Assembly (NCBI RefSeq): GCF_016775155.1
Contig: NZ_JAEUGD010000002.1
Span: 365-64,364, forward strand
Reading direction: 5' to 3'
Length of the DNA stretch: 64,000 nucleotides
Origin: Fulvivirga marina
Lineage (GTDB): Bacteria; Bacteroidota; Bacteroidia; Cytophagales; Cyclobacteriaceae
Below, piece by piece: positions 54,166-63,298 of the stretch. The notes beneath the pieces were generated by a model. It saw only the letters and a list, made by a program, of their open reading frames with translations. It ran no database searches and was not told where the DNA came from. Made by a program: the position numbers and the translations under genes. The stretch's first letter is position 1; each line of letters opens with the position of its first letter.

Positions 54166-54771
54166 TTACTTAGCGCTGGCGTATCTTTTTGATACCTCAT
54201 CCCAGTTTATTACGTTCCAGAAAGCTGCGATATAATCAGGTCTTTTGTTTTGATAGTTCAGGTAGTAAGCATGTTCCCAAACATCAAGCCCTAAAATAGG
54301 CGTGCCTCCACAGCCAACAGATGGCATCAGCGGGTTATCCTGGTTAGGTGAAGAGCAAACCTCTACTTTACCACCTTCAAGCACACATAGCCATGCCCAC
54401 CCAGAACCAAATCTGGTAGCAGCAGCATTAGAAAACTCCTCTTTAAATTTATCAAATGAACCATAAGCAGCATCGATAGCCTCAGCCAGTTCTCCAGAAG
54501 GTTTACCTCCACCATTTGGAGACATAACAGTCCAGAAAAGGTTGTGATTGTAGTAACCTCCACCATTATTTCTAACTGCAGTATTATCTGCATGGTTAGC
54601 CAATATATCCTCTATGGACTTACCTTCCATGTCAGTACCTTTGATAGCATCGTTTAACTTGCTAGTATAGGCTGCATGGTGCTTTCCATGATGGATTTCC
54701 ATGGTACGAGCATCAATATGTGGTTCTAATGCATCGTGTGCATAGGGTAAATCAGGTAATTCGAAAGCCAT
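54166..54771 (-). CDS. Superoxide dismutase, Fe/Mn type
   Basis: The 201-residue protein has the four metal ligands in context: [18 protein letters not shown] near the N-terminus, NHNLFW, the aspartate in [10 protein letters not shown] and its histidine, followed by YQNKRPDYI. It detoxifies superoxide. Metal choice (Fe or Mn) cannot be decided by eye. It is a single gene with a strong promoter candidate and terminator. Confidence 0.95.
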   Translation of the reverse strand: MAFELPDLPYAHDALEPHIDARTMEIHHGKHHAAYTSKLNDAIKGTDMEGKSIEDILANHADNTAVRNNGGGYYNHNLFWTVMSPNGGGKPSGELAEAIDAAYGSFDKFKEEFSNAAATRFGSGWAWLCVLEGGKVEVCSSPNQDNPLMPSVGCGGTPILGLDVWEHAYYLNYQNKRPDYIAAFWNVINWDEVSKRYASAK

Positions 54772-54821
54772 AATTTTATTAGGTTTTTAGTTAAACATTT
54801 CTTTTTACTTGGTCTTATGAC

Positions 54822-54851
54822 CAAAGATACACAGCACGGGTTAACTACAAA
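54822..54851 (-). promoter_or_regulatory. Bacteroidota-type promoter of the superoxide dismutase gene
   Basis: The minus strand reads TTTG, 18 bases, TATCTTTG. The start codon is 50 bases downstream. Confidence 0.6.
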
Positions 54852-54896
54852 ATCGAATCAGTTAACTTATGTTTATCGCCATATTTAATTTATCTA

Positions 54897-55349
54897 TCAT
54901 TGCCTTAATCCCTTAAAGAAATCAGTCACCAACAAGGCCGCCTCTTCAGCAAAAGGCCCTCTGCTAACTTTAGTTTTGGGATGGATCATGGCCGGATTTA
55001 TCACCGTGTAACCTCTTTTTTCATCAGCTGCAGCATAAATCAGTTTACCCAACTGAGCCCAATACAACGCCCCGGCGCACATACCACAAGGCTCCAAAGT
55101 AACATAAAGCGAACAATCAGAAAGGTATTTTGTTCCAAGGTAATTACCTGCAGCAGTTAAAGCTAGCATTTCCGCGTGTGCTGTAGAGTCACTCAGTCTT
55201 TCAGTCTGATTGTAAGCTCTGGCAATGATACGATTATCAGCCACTACTACTGCTCCAACAGGAATCTCCCCTTCTTCTTTCGCAATCATGGCCTGCTTAA
55301 GAGCCTCTTTCATAAAATGCTCATCACTATGGATAGAAAGCACCATCAA
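54897..55349 (-). CDS. tadA: tRNA-specific adenosine deaminase (TadA family)
   Basis: The 150-residue cytidine-deaminase-fold enzyme has the zinc/proton-shuttle motif HAEMLAL and the PCGMCAGALYWAQL cysteine pair, plus the TadA-like EIPVGAVVV. It deaminates A34 to inosine in tRNA-Arg(ACG); a guanine deaminase role is less likely. It overlaps the preceding gene by 4 bases (ATGA-type), so the two are co-translated. Confidence 0.88.
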   Translation of the reverse strand: MMVLSIHSDEHFMKEALKQAMIAKEEGEIPVGAVVVADNRIIARAYNQTERLSDSTAHAEMLALTAAGNYLGTKYLSDCSLYVTLEPCGMCAGALYWAQLGKLIYAAADEKRGYTVINPAMIHPKTKVSRGPFAEEAALLVTDFFKGLRQ

Positions 55350-55903
55350 ACTCCTCCTTTAACTTTAACGCTGTTCATAATTTCAGGAGCTACCGGTTGC
55401 CATTTGTCTTTAAGCTGAATAGGACAACTGAAACTAAATACAATGGTTTTACCTTTTACAATAAGGTACTGAATATAAGTATAAGTCCTTACCGGATTTT
55501 TTTTGTCCAGTGAATACTGATCACCGTTAATCCTTGATTCAAACTCAAAAACAATATACTGCCTTTTGTTAATTGTTTTGATATCCTCCTGTATTAGGTT
55601 GACTTTATCATACAGATTAAAGAGGCTCGATTTAAAAAAACCTTTGGCCATTTCAATATCCTGCTCTCTCCATCGGGTTGCTGATATATTAACACTTAGA
55701 TCAACTAGTCTGGCACTATTAGTATATGCACCGATAGGGCTCCGAACCGAAGGGTAACGTTGCGCAATATCTTCAGGCGACATAGCATAAAAATCTTGGG
55801 GTAGCTTCAAACTAATATTATCTGTAACATTAGTTTTAACCATTTTATCCTGCACTGGCCCCACCCATAGCATCAAAGACAAAAATATCATCAGTTTTGA
55901 CAT
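55346..55903 (-). CDS. Exported protein of unknown function
   Basis: The 185-residue protein begins with a short hydrophobic segment (MSKLMIFLSLMLWVG) that looks like a weak signal peptide. The rest is a mixed alpha/beta domain with NISLKLPQDFYAMSPEDIAQRYP and a C-terminal YIQYLIVKGKTIVFSFSCP. The pattern recalls DcrB/PsbP-like exported domains, but this is not secure. Upstream of, and overlapping, tadA by 4 bases. Confidence 0.65.
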   Translation of the reverse strand: MSKLMIFLSLMLWVGPVQDKMVKTNVTDNISLKLPQDFYAMSPEDIAQRYPSVRSPIGAYTNSARLVDLSVNISATRWREQDIEMAKGFFKSSLFNLYDKVNLIQEDIKTINKRQYIVFEFESRINGDQYSLDKKNPVRTYTYIQYLIVKGKTIVFSFSCPIQLKDKWQPVAPEIMNSVKVKGGV

Positions 55904-55932
55904 AACTCTTTATTGAAATTTATACCGTATCG

Positions 55933-55963
55933 TTTTCACTCAAAATTAATACCATTAACTTTG
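55933..55963 (+). promoter_or_regulatory. Promoter of aspS
   Basis: TTTT (55933-55936), an exact 19-base spacer, then TAACTTTG (55956-55963). The start codon is 26 bases downstream. Confidence 0.52.
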
Positions 55964-55988
55964 CGCCTCAAAATTAAAACAATTTAGC

Positions 55989-57734
55989 ATGCTTCGAACA
56001 CATACCTGCGGTGAATTAAGAATAAATGATGTCAACAATGAAGTTGTACTCTGCGGATGGGTACAACGTGTAAGGGACAAGGGCAGTGTGCTTTGGGTCG
56101 ACCTCAGAGACAAATATGGTATTACCCAGCTTATTTTTGAAGAAGGAAAAACTACTGATGAGGTTTTCAAAACCGCCACCTCACTAGGACGCGAATTCGT
56201 TGTTAAAGCTACAGGAACTGTAGTTGAGCGTCTTTCGAAAAATGACAAGATCACAACCGGAGATATTGAAGTAAAAGTTTCTAACCTGGAAATTCTTAAC
56301 AAATCCAAGACACCTCCATTTACCATTGAAGATGACACTGACGGAGGTGAAGATCTGCGAATGAAATATCGCTATCTGGACTTGAGAAGAAATGTGGTTA
56401 GAAACAATATGCTATTGCGTCACCGCATGATGCAGGAAACCAGAGCTTATCTAGATGGACAGAACTTTACGGAGGTAGAAACTCCAGTATTAATAAAATC
56501 AACACCAGAAGGTGCACGTGATTTCGTGGTTCCATCAAGAATGAACCAGGGAGAGTTTTATGCCCTACCTCAGTCACCACAAACGTTTAAGCAGCTTTTG
56601 ATGGTATCAGGGTTCGATCGTTATTTCCAGATCGTGAAATGCTTCAGAGATGAAGACCTTAGAGCTGACCGCCAACCTGAGTTCACTCAAATAGACTGCG
56701 AAATGTCTTTTGTGGAGAGAGAAGATATTCTAAGTACCTTTGAAGGCCTCGTAAGGCACCTATTCAAAAGCGTAAAAGATATAGAAATCGGCGAAATAGA
56801 TCGCATGAGCTATGATGACGCCATGAGACTGTATGGTTCAGACAAGCCTGACACTCGATTTGACATGCAGTTTGTAGGGCTCAACGAACTGGCTCAAAAC
56901 AAAGGATTCAATGTATTTGATAGTGCAGAATTGGTAGTAGGCATTTGTGCCAAAGGATGTGCCGAATATACCAGAAAGCAGCTTGACGCCCTGACTGACT
57001 ATGTGAAAAGACCTCAGATTGGTGCTAAAGGGCTTGTTTATGTAAAATGTAATGCTGATGGTAGCTTTAAATCATCTGTAGATAAATTTTACGGGCAGGA
57101 TGACTTACAGGAGTGGGCTAACAAAATGAGTGCTTCACCTGGCGACCTGATGTTGGTATTAAGTGGAGAGACTGACCATACAAGAAAGGCCCTTAACGAA
57201 TTGCGTCTGCATATGGGCAATGAGCTTGGCTTGCGCAACAAAAACGAATACAAAGTACTTTGGGTACTCAACTTCCCATTACTTGAATGGGATGAAGAAA
57301 CTCAGCGCTACCATGCTATGCACCACCCTTTCACATCGCCAGTGCCTGAAGACCTGAACAAACTGGAAAGTGATCCGGGAGCTGTAAAAGCCAATGCCTA
57401 TGACATGGTAATCAATGGTGTAGAAGTTGGCGGTGGCTCAATCAGAATCCATGACAAAGAGATACAGCAACGTATGTTTAAGCAACTTGGCTTTAGCGAT
57501 GAAGAAGCAAAAGCTCAGTTCGGCTTCTTAATGGATGCCTTTGAATATGGCGCCCCTCCTCATGGTGGTATTGCTTACGGCTTCGACAGGCTTTGCTCAT
57601 TATTCGGTGGGTCTGACTCAATAAGAGACTTCATCGCCTTCCCTAAAAATAATGCCGGACGCGATGTGATGATTGACTCACCTAGTGTAATCAGTCAAGA
57701 ACAGCTAAAAGAGCTTGGGATCGACCTAAAATAA
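55989..57734 (+). CDS. aspS: Aspartate-tRNA ligase
   Basis: The 581-residue class II synthetase has an N-terminal OB anticodon domain ([20 protein letters not shown]), motif 1/2 elements ([34 protein letters not shown]), the bacterial GAD insert (about 290-410) and motif 3 GIAYGFDRL. It charges tRNA-Asp. It is a single gene ending at an exceptionally strong terminator. Confidence 0.97.
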   Translation: MLRTHTCGELRINDVNNEVVLCGWVQRVRDKGSVLWVDLRDKYGITQLIFEEGKTTDEVFKTATSLGREFVVKATGTVVERLSKNDKITTGDIEVKVSNLEILNKSKTPPFTIEDDTDGGEDLRMKYRYLDLRRNVVRNNMLLRHRMMQETRAYLDGQNFTEVETPVLIKSTPEGARDFVVPSRMNQGEFYALPQSPQTFKQLLMVSGFDRYFQIVKCFRDEDLRADRQPEFTQIDCEMSFVEREDILSTFEGLVRHLFKSVKDIEIGEIDRMSYDDAMRLYGSDKPDTRFDMQFVGLNELAQNKGFNVFDSAELVVGICAKGCAEYTRKQLDALTDYVKRPQIGAKGLVYVKCNADGSFKSSVDKFYGQDDLQEWANKMSASPGDLMLVLSGETDHTRKALNELRLHMGNELGLRNKNEYKVLWVLNFPLLEWDEETQRYHAMHHPFTSPVPEDLNKLESDPGAVKANAYDMVINGVEVGGGSIRIHDKEIQQRMFKQLGFSDEEAKAQFGFLMDAFEYGAPPHGGIAYGFDRLCSLFGGSDSIRDFIAFPKNNAGRDVMIDSPSVISQEQLKELGIDLK

Positions 57735-57745
57735 AAGCTTACATA

Positions 57746-57789
57746 TAAAAGAAAAGCCGTTTCAAATGATTGAAACGGCTTTTCTTTTA
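57746..57789. terminator. Strong bidirectional terminator
   Basis: A perfect 20-bp stem (57746-57765 with 57770-57789) with an ATGA loop sits between the convergent aspS and desaturase genes; A/T-runs are at the arm ends. Confidence 0.9.
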
Positions 57790-57822
57790 TGACAATACCT
57801 GATAGAATTCCAACAAATAAAT

Positions 57823-58926
57823 CTATGCCTTTACAGGGTCCAATGCCACTGTTTTGTTGCTACCAAATCTTTTAAGCGTTTTATAATGCGAAGCCAGAGC
57901 GCCTAGAAATGTGGGATTAACGTGATACGGAACACCATGTTTCTGTGCTATCCTTGATACTATTTTGGAGATTTCCGGGTAATGAATATGACAAATATTG
58001 GCAAAAAGGTGATGTTCGACCTGAAAATTTAACCCTCCGCACAAAAAAGTGGCGATAGAACTTTTAGTAGAAAAGTTAGCTGTGGTTTGCATCTGATGTA
58101 CTGCCCATGACTCATCCACTTTACCATCAGTATCAGGCTCTGGAAATTCCGTACCTTCCACCACATGTGCCAACTGAAATACCAGCCCCAACACAAACCC
58201 CTCAGCAAGGTGCATGGCAAAAAAGCCAATGATGAATTGCCACCATGTGATGTCAAGAACAACTAATGGTAGAACAATAAACAAGGTGTAGTACACAGCT
58301 TTGAAGAAGAACAGGTTGAAATATTCAATCTTCGGGTGGTTGCTATTATCAGTATGACCTATTTTCTTTTGAAAAAACTTAACATAGTCTTTTCTAAAAA
58401 CCCACGAAAGAGACGCAAACCCATAAAGAAAAAAGGCATAAAGATGCTGATACTTCATAATTGCTTTATGATCTTCCAGAGGTGAAAGCCTTACTAACCC
58501 TGGAGCAACATCCAAATCCTCGTCATGCCCCGGGATATTGGTAAATGTATGATGCACCTGGTTGTGCGTAACCTTCCACACATAAGCATTGGCCCCGATC
58601 AAGTTAAAAGTGAGACTTAAAATATTGTTAACCTTGCCACTTGAAGAATAAGAACCATGGATGGCATCATGACAAACATTAAAACCAATAAAGGCCTGAA
58701 CCATTCCCAGAAGAATTGCTAAAAACAGCATCATTGGGGCTCCAAAGCCTCCAAGTAAAATCATCAGGTAAAGAGCGACAAGCCCTCCCAAAAAAAATAT
58801 GGTTTTAAAAACCATCGCACCATTTGCATTCTTGCTAATGTTATTTGTTTTAAAATAGTTTTCGACTTCCTGTTTTACTTCAGCGTAAAAGCCAGATTGT
58901 TTTCTGCCGTTAAATTTTACTTTCAT
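57823..58926 (-). CDS. Membrane fatty acid desaturase
   Basis: The 367-residue di-iron membrane enzyme has the three histidine boxes HDAIHG, HNQVHH and the front-end-type QVEHHLF, plus four to six membrane helices. There is no fused cytochrome b5. The QxxHH third box points to acyl-lipid or front-end desaturases that introduce double bonds for membrane fluidity. A 16-base palindrome lies 25 bases before the start. Single gene. Confidence 0.92.
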   Translation of the reverse strand: MKVKFNGRKQSGFYAEVKQEVENYFKTNNISKNANGAMVFKTIFFLGGLVALYLMILLGGFGAPMMLFLAILLGMVQAFIGFNVCHDAIHGSYSSSGKVNNILSLTFNLIGANAYVWKVTHNQVHHTFTNIPGHDEDLDVAPGLVRLSPLEDHKAIMKYQHLYAFFLYGFASLSWVFRKDYVKFFQKKIGHTDNSNHPKIEYFNLFFFKAVYYTLFIVLPLVVLDITWWQFIIGFFAMHLAEGFVLGLVFQLAHVVEGTEFPEPDTDGKVDESWAVHQMQTTANFSTKSSIATFLCGGLNFQVEHHLFANICHIHYPEISKIVSRIAQKHGVPYHVNPTFLGALASHYKTLKRFGSNKTVALDPVKA

Positions 58927-58950
58927 ATAAATCGTTTAATGTAATTTTCT

Positions 58951-58966
58951 GATCCTGAACAGGATC
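58951..58966. promoter_or_regulatory. GATCCTG-AA-CAGGATC palindrome upstream of the desaturase gene
   Basis: A perfect 7-bp inverted repeat with a 2-base centre lies 25 bases upstream of the minus-strand desaturase start. The position suits an operator or a leader element. Confidence 0.4.
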
Positions 58967-59350
58967 CATTTCGGCTCATTTTTAAAAGCTCCTTAGTAGC
59001 TCTAAACCTTAAATCTAACTTTATACCTGATGCAAACGAAGCTTTTATCAAACTTTCACCTGAAACTTTCAGTTTAAACTTCCTTTGTTGTGCATTACTA
59101 ACTAATTAAAGTATTATTCTAATTCAATCTCACCCAATATTCGTCGCGCTTAACTTTTATTTTGAAGGACACTAATGAAATGCATGAAGAGCAGGCAGGC
59201 ATTAATACCTCCCTACAACGCAGGGAGAAAAAAGGTTCAGCTGTGTGATACTAATTCAGGTTCTGCCAATGGTTATTTGCAAAATAAACAAAACCCCACC
59301 TACAGTTTCCTGCAAGCCAGGGGCTAGCGACTTGACTCTAAAGGTTTTTC
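58967..59350. other. Noncoding stretch, about 380 bases
   Basis: Contains a 50-codon frame on the plus strand (59175-59327) that I do not consider a gene, and no RNA gene or clear terminator. The desaturase promoter probably lies at its left end. Confidence 0.45.
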
Positions 59351-60079
59351 TTATTTATTCCAGGCAGCGTTGCTCAATCGGTGCCCATTATCATTTCTAA
59401 AATAATCTACTAGCCTAAACCCTTGATCACTTTCAGCAAGGTAATTACGTACAGATTCCGGGGTTTTTATGTGTGGCTTTAAGAGATCATCATTTATTGG
59501 AGTTCCAACCCCCATACCTATTGGCACCACTCCTGCCCATATATCTGTCTCATAATCTTCCTTATCATCTTTAGGAGGGCCGGTTCTGATTTTTGCAGAG
59601 GCCTGCTCCATTTCGATAGCAAGCACTGTAGTCCCTTTCAACTCTTTGTCGTTTGGTGGTCTTACTTCCTTCCAGCGCCCCTCTATCAAATGTTCCGACA
59701 TAACATATAAAGCATGATTCTTATCTTCCTCGGCCACCACCCGGGCGGTACCAAACACCACAACAGACCTGTAATTCATGGAATGATGAAAAGCAGACCT
59801 AGCCAATACTAACCCATCCACATGACACACCGAAAGTGTCATAGGCACCCCTTCCTCCAATTTTTTAATCATTCTACTGGTAGTTGCTCCGTGAACATAC
59901 AGCTGGTTCCCTTCCCGCCCGTAAAATGTAGGGATAATCATGGGGTGACCATCAACAATAAAACTTATGTGGCACAAAAAACCGGCATCCAGGATCTCAT
60001 ATACTGTGGATTTTTCATAACACCCCCTATCAGGAGCTCTTTTAACTTTGTTTCTGGAAGTTACTTCAAATTGTTCCAT
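59351..60079 (-). CDS. FMN-binding split-barrel (pyridoxamine 5'-phosphate oxidase-like) protein
   Basis: The 242-residue protein has a split-barrel core (YEILDAGFLCHISFIVDGHPMII, then TTSRMIKKLEEG and VCHVDGLVLARSAFHHSMNYRSVV), matching the Pyridox_ox_2/NimA-like family. A C-terminal extension of about 70 residues includes KTPESVRNYLAES. It may act as a flavin reductase or haem/nitro-compound enzyme; PNPOx activity is not shown. Divergent from a MocR regulator 86 bases away, a typical PLP-metabolism arrangement. Confidence 0.8.
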   Translation of the reverse strand: MEQFEVTSRNKVKRAPDRGCYEKSTVYEILDAGFLCHISFIVDGHPMIIPTFYGREGNQLYVHGATTSRMIKKLEEGVPMTLSVCHVDGLVLARSAFHHSMNYRSVVVFGTARVVAEEDKNHALYVMSEHLIEGRWKEVRPPNDKELKGTTVLAIEMEQASAKIRTGPPKDDKEDYETDIWAGVVPIGMGVGTPINDDLLKPHIKTPESVRNYLAESDQGFRLVDYFRNDNGHRLSNAAWNK

Positions 60080-60165
60080 AAGAAATTATGTTTTAGATAA
60101 TGTAAAACTAATCACATCATGGAGTATCTTTAGGTGCCATTTTTAACTTATTAACGGGTCCGGTT

Positions 60166-61632
60166 ATGTTTCCATGGAAAACAGTCATCAAACTTGACAA
60201 TAGTTTAAGCACTCCTTTATACCTCCAAATTGTCAATGCAATTGTCAGAGAGATCACTAGTGGCCATCTTGCTAAAAGCACCAAAGTACCTGGCACACGT
60301 TTGATGTCCGAAACATTATCTGTAAACAGAAAGACAGTAGTACAGGCTTATGACGAGCTGATGGCTCAAGGGTGGTTTGAAGCCTTTCCTTCACGCGGCA
60401 CATTTGTTTCTGGCAAGCTCCCCATTGTTGAACCTCACACCTTAGATAGACATAAAGGGGGGGAAGATGTAGCTGCAATACTGCAAATAAAATCGACGGA
60501 GTTTACAGACTATAGGAGCAAGCCTAAACATTCAATAGAAATCAACCAGGGCACCCCAGACCCCAGACTAGCTCCTATCGATTGGATATATAAAGAGTGT
60601 CGATCTCTGGCCAAAACTACCTATGGTAAAAACTTTCTGAAATATGGTGCCGCCAGAGGAGATGAGAAATTAAGAATCTCACTCAGTAGGTATCTGTCAG
60701 AAACCCGCGGTATGAATATCAACAAGGAAAACATTCTGATCACCCGCGGTAGTCAGATGGGTATATTTATGATCTTAAATGTTTTACTCAACAAAGGAGA
60801 CACAGTAGTTGTAGGGCATAGCAGCTATGATTCGGCGGACTGGAGTATTAAGCATCTAGGAGGTAATCCCCTACGAATAGGTGTTGACGAATTCGGGCTA
60901 AATATAGATGAGTTGGAAAAGTTGCTTAAGACAACTAAAGTGAGCATAGTATATATCACTCCTCATCATCATTACCCCACAACGGTGACATTACCCGCTG
61001 AACGAAGGATCCAGCTTCTGGAACTTGCTCTGAAGTACAACTTTGCCATTATTGAAGACGACTACGATTATGACTTCCATTATAGTAGCAGTCCCCTGCT
61101 TCCTCTAGCCAGCCTCAATCATCACGAACATGTGATTTATATAGGTTCCTTCAGCAAGATCTTCGCCCCGGCCATCAGAATAGGTTACATTGTATCATCT
61201 CGTAGAATCATCAATGAGCTAAGTAAAATAAGAGGCATTATTGACAGGCAGGGTGACCCGGTCTTGGAGCATGTAATGGCGCTAGCCATTGAAAGCGGTG
61301 AACTACAAAGGCACTTAAAAAAAACATTGAAAATTTACCTTTCCAGAAGAGACCTGCTTTGCAAACGTCTAAACGAAAAGCTCGGGGGATTAATTGAGTA
61401 CAAAGTGCCGGAAGGTGGTATGGCTCTTTGGGTTAAGTTCCTCAGTGGTTTAAAACCTGATGCTGACTACTTGGTCTCCGAGTGTCTAAAAAGAGGCCTA
61501 TACCTCAATTTATGCCATGATTTTATTAACCATCAAAGTTCCATGCGTCTTGGTTTTGCCTCTGTAAATGAGCAAGAGATTGAAACCGCTATCGATATTT
61601 TAGCTGAAGTTATTAAACAGAACGCATCTTAA
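60166..61632 (+). CDS. MocR-family PLP-dependent transcriptional regulator (GntR-aminotransferase)
   Basis: The 488-residue protein has an N-terminal GntR winged helix (about 12-85; TRLMSETLSVNRKTVVQAYDEL) joined to a fold-type I aminotransferase domain with YGAARGDEKLR, IIEDDYDYDFHY and SFSKIFAPAIRIGY carrying the PLP lysine. PdxR/MocR proteins sense PLP or amino acids. It probably regulates the divergent split-barrel gene and itself from the 86-base shared spacer. Its last 20 bases overlap the convergent dnaA gene. Confidence 0.9.
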   Translation: MFPWKTVIKLDNSLSTPLYLQIVNAIVREITSGHLAKSTKVPGTRLMSETLSVNRKTVVQAYDELMAQGWFEAFPSRGTFVSGKLPIVEPHTLDRHKGGEDVAAILQIKSTEFTDYRSKPKHSIEINQGTPDPRLAPIDWIYKECRSLAKTTYGKNFLKYGAARGDEKLRISLSRYLSETRGMNINKENILITRGSQMGIFMILNVLLNKGDTVVVGHSSYDSADWSIKHLGGNPLRIGVDEFGLNIDELEKLLKTTKVSIVYITPHHHYPTTVTLPAERRIQLLELALKYNFAIIEDDYDYDFHYSSSPLLPLASLNHHEHVIYIGSFSKIFAPAIRIGYIVSSRRIINELSKIRGIIDRQGDPVLEHVMALAIESGELQRHLKKTLKIYLSRRDLLCKRLNEKLGGLIEYKVPEGGMALWVKFLSGLKPDADYLVSECLKRGLYLNLCHDFINHQSSMRLGFASVNEQEIETAIDILAEVIKQNAS

Positions 61633-63031
61633 GCTTTTTCTTCAGCTCTTCAACAGATGCTTTGAACGAAGCATTGGTGTCCATCATATCGTTAACTGAC
61701 TGTACAGCATGTATAACCGTACTGTGATCACGGCCTCCGAAATGATACCCAATGGCCTTTAAAGAGTGGTTAGTGTATTCTTTAGAAAAATACATTGCGA
61801 CCTGTCTGGCTATTACAATTTCCTTTTTACGGATTTTATCTTTCAGTGAAGCCACCTCCACTTTAAAGAATTCTGCAACAGTCTTTTGAATATAATCAAT
61901 ACCTACTTCCGTTTCGATATCATGAACTATATTCTTCAAGGTTTGCTTCGCCAGCTCAAGGTCAATATCTACACGGTTTAATGAAGCATGCGCAATCAGA
62001 GAGATCAGCACACCTTCCAGTTCCCTGATGTTGGTATCAACACTATATGCAAGGTACTCTATAACATTTTCTGGTATATAGATACCATCAGACTGCATTT
62101 TGCGCTGGATGATCGCTACACGGGTTTCATAATCTGGTTGCTGCAAGTCAGCAGTCAACCCCCATTTAAACCTGGACAAAAGGCGCTCCTGAAGACCTTT
62201 TAAATCTCGCGGAGGACAGTCACTGGTCATCACTATCTGCTTGCCTGCCTGATGCAAGTGATTGAATATATGGAAGAATATCTCCTGCGTTCTTTCCTTT
62301 CCTGCCAAAAACTGAACATCATCGATAATCAGTATATCCACTTGCATGTAAAAGTTTTGAAACTCCTGAGCCTTATTATTTCTTAAGGCATCAATGAACT
62401 GATTGGTAAACTTTTCAGATGACACATACAGTACAAAACGATCTGAAAGATTGTTTTTAATTTCGTTACCAATAGCCTGAACAAGGTGAGTTTTACCAAG
62501 CCCCACACCTCCGTAAAGCATTAGCGGGTTAAATGAGGTAACACCAGGCTTTTGAGCTACAGCATATCCGGCAGACCTAGCCAGTCTGTTACAGTCACCT
62601 TCAATATATGAATCGAAAGTATTATTCGGGTTTAGCTGCGACTCCTGATAAAATGAATCCACCGACTTCAACTGAAACGGAGAGATGTATTCATCTTTAC
62701 CACTATTGGCATTGTAATTCTTAGAAGGTGTACGGTTAGGCAGACTAACAGATAAAGGAGAAGATTTGCTATTGCCTCTATCCACAATTACAGAATACTC
62801 TAATCGAGCCTTTGGACCCATTACAGCTATAATAGCCTTTTTTAGTACATGCACATAATGCTCTTCCAACCATTCATAGAAAAATTGACTCGGAACCTGA
62901 ATAGTCAAAACATCATCCGCGCATTTTAAAGGCACTATTGGCTGAAACCAAGTATTGAAACTTTGCTCCGCCACATTATCCTTGATTACCCGTAGACAAT
63001 CACTCCAAACCGTTTCGCAATCAATGTGCAT
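61613..63031 (-). CDS. dnaA: Chromosomal replication initiator protein DnaA
   Basis: The 472-residue protein has the four DnaA domains: N-terminal domain I (ETVWSDCLRVIKDNV), a linker (about 95-135), the AAA+ domain with GGVGLGKTHLV, IDDVQFLAGKERTQ and LLSRFKWGL, and the C-terminal HTH with GGRDHSTVIHAV for DnaA-box binding. It opens oriC. No TTATNCACA-type box is visible in the 267-base 5' spacer, so the origin may be elsewhere. It overlaps the MocR gene by 20 bases, convergently. Confidence 0.97.
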   Translation of the reverse strand: MHIDCETVWSDCLRVIKDNVAEQSFNTWFQPIVPLKCADDVLTIQVPSQFFYEWLEEHYVHVLKKAIIAVMGPKARLEYSVIVDRGNSKSSPLSVSLPNRTPSKNYNANSGKDEYISPFQLKSVDSFYQESQLNPNNTFDSYIEGDCNRLARSAGYAVAQKPGVTSFNPLMLYGGVGLGKTHLVQAIGNEIKNNLSDRFVLYVSSEKFTNQFIDALRNNKAQEFQNFYMQVDILIIDDVQFLAGKERTQEIFFHIFNHLHQAGKQIVMTSDCPPRDLKGLQERLLSRFKWGLTADLQQPDYETRVAIIQRKMQSDGIYIPENVIEYLAYSVDTNIRELEGVLISLIAHASLNRVDIDLELAKQTLKNIVHDIETEVGIDYIQKTVAEFFKVEVASLKDKIRKKEIVIARQVAMYFSKEYTNHSLKAIGYHFGGRDHSTVIHAVQSVNDMMDTNASFKASVEELKKKLKMRSV

Positions 63032-63298
63032 GTATTGTAATTCTATAAGATTGGTTAGACTCTAAACCCTCCAAGAGAAAAGGGTAACAAATTTGTAAAA
63101 AAAATCACGAACTTAAAAGCGCTCTATAACTCTATTTTTTAAAGATTTTTCACTTACTTTCTTTAGAGCAATAAAAGAATACGATTTCTTTAAAATGTAT
63201 AATTGAATTAGTTACGCAGGTAATAATATTATTACAACTCACTTCTAATAAGTAATCCAAAACAATTAACTTTACCTTATAACCTTACATATATATTA

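Noticed and set aside
59175-59327. 50-codon plus-strand frame with a GAAGGA-like upstream sequence
   Set aside because: No domain, signal or usual amino-acid composition; looks like chance in noncoding DNA.
63032-63298. Replication origin next to dnaA
   Set aside because: No DnaA-box cluster or AT-rich unwinding repeats beyond general AT richness.
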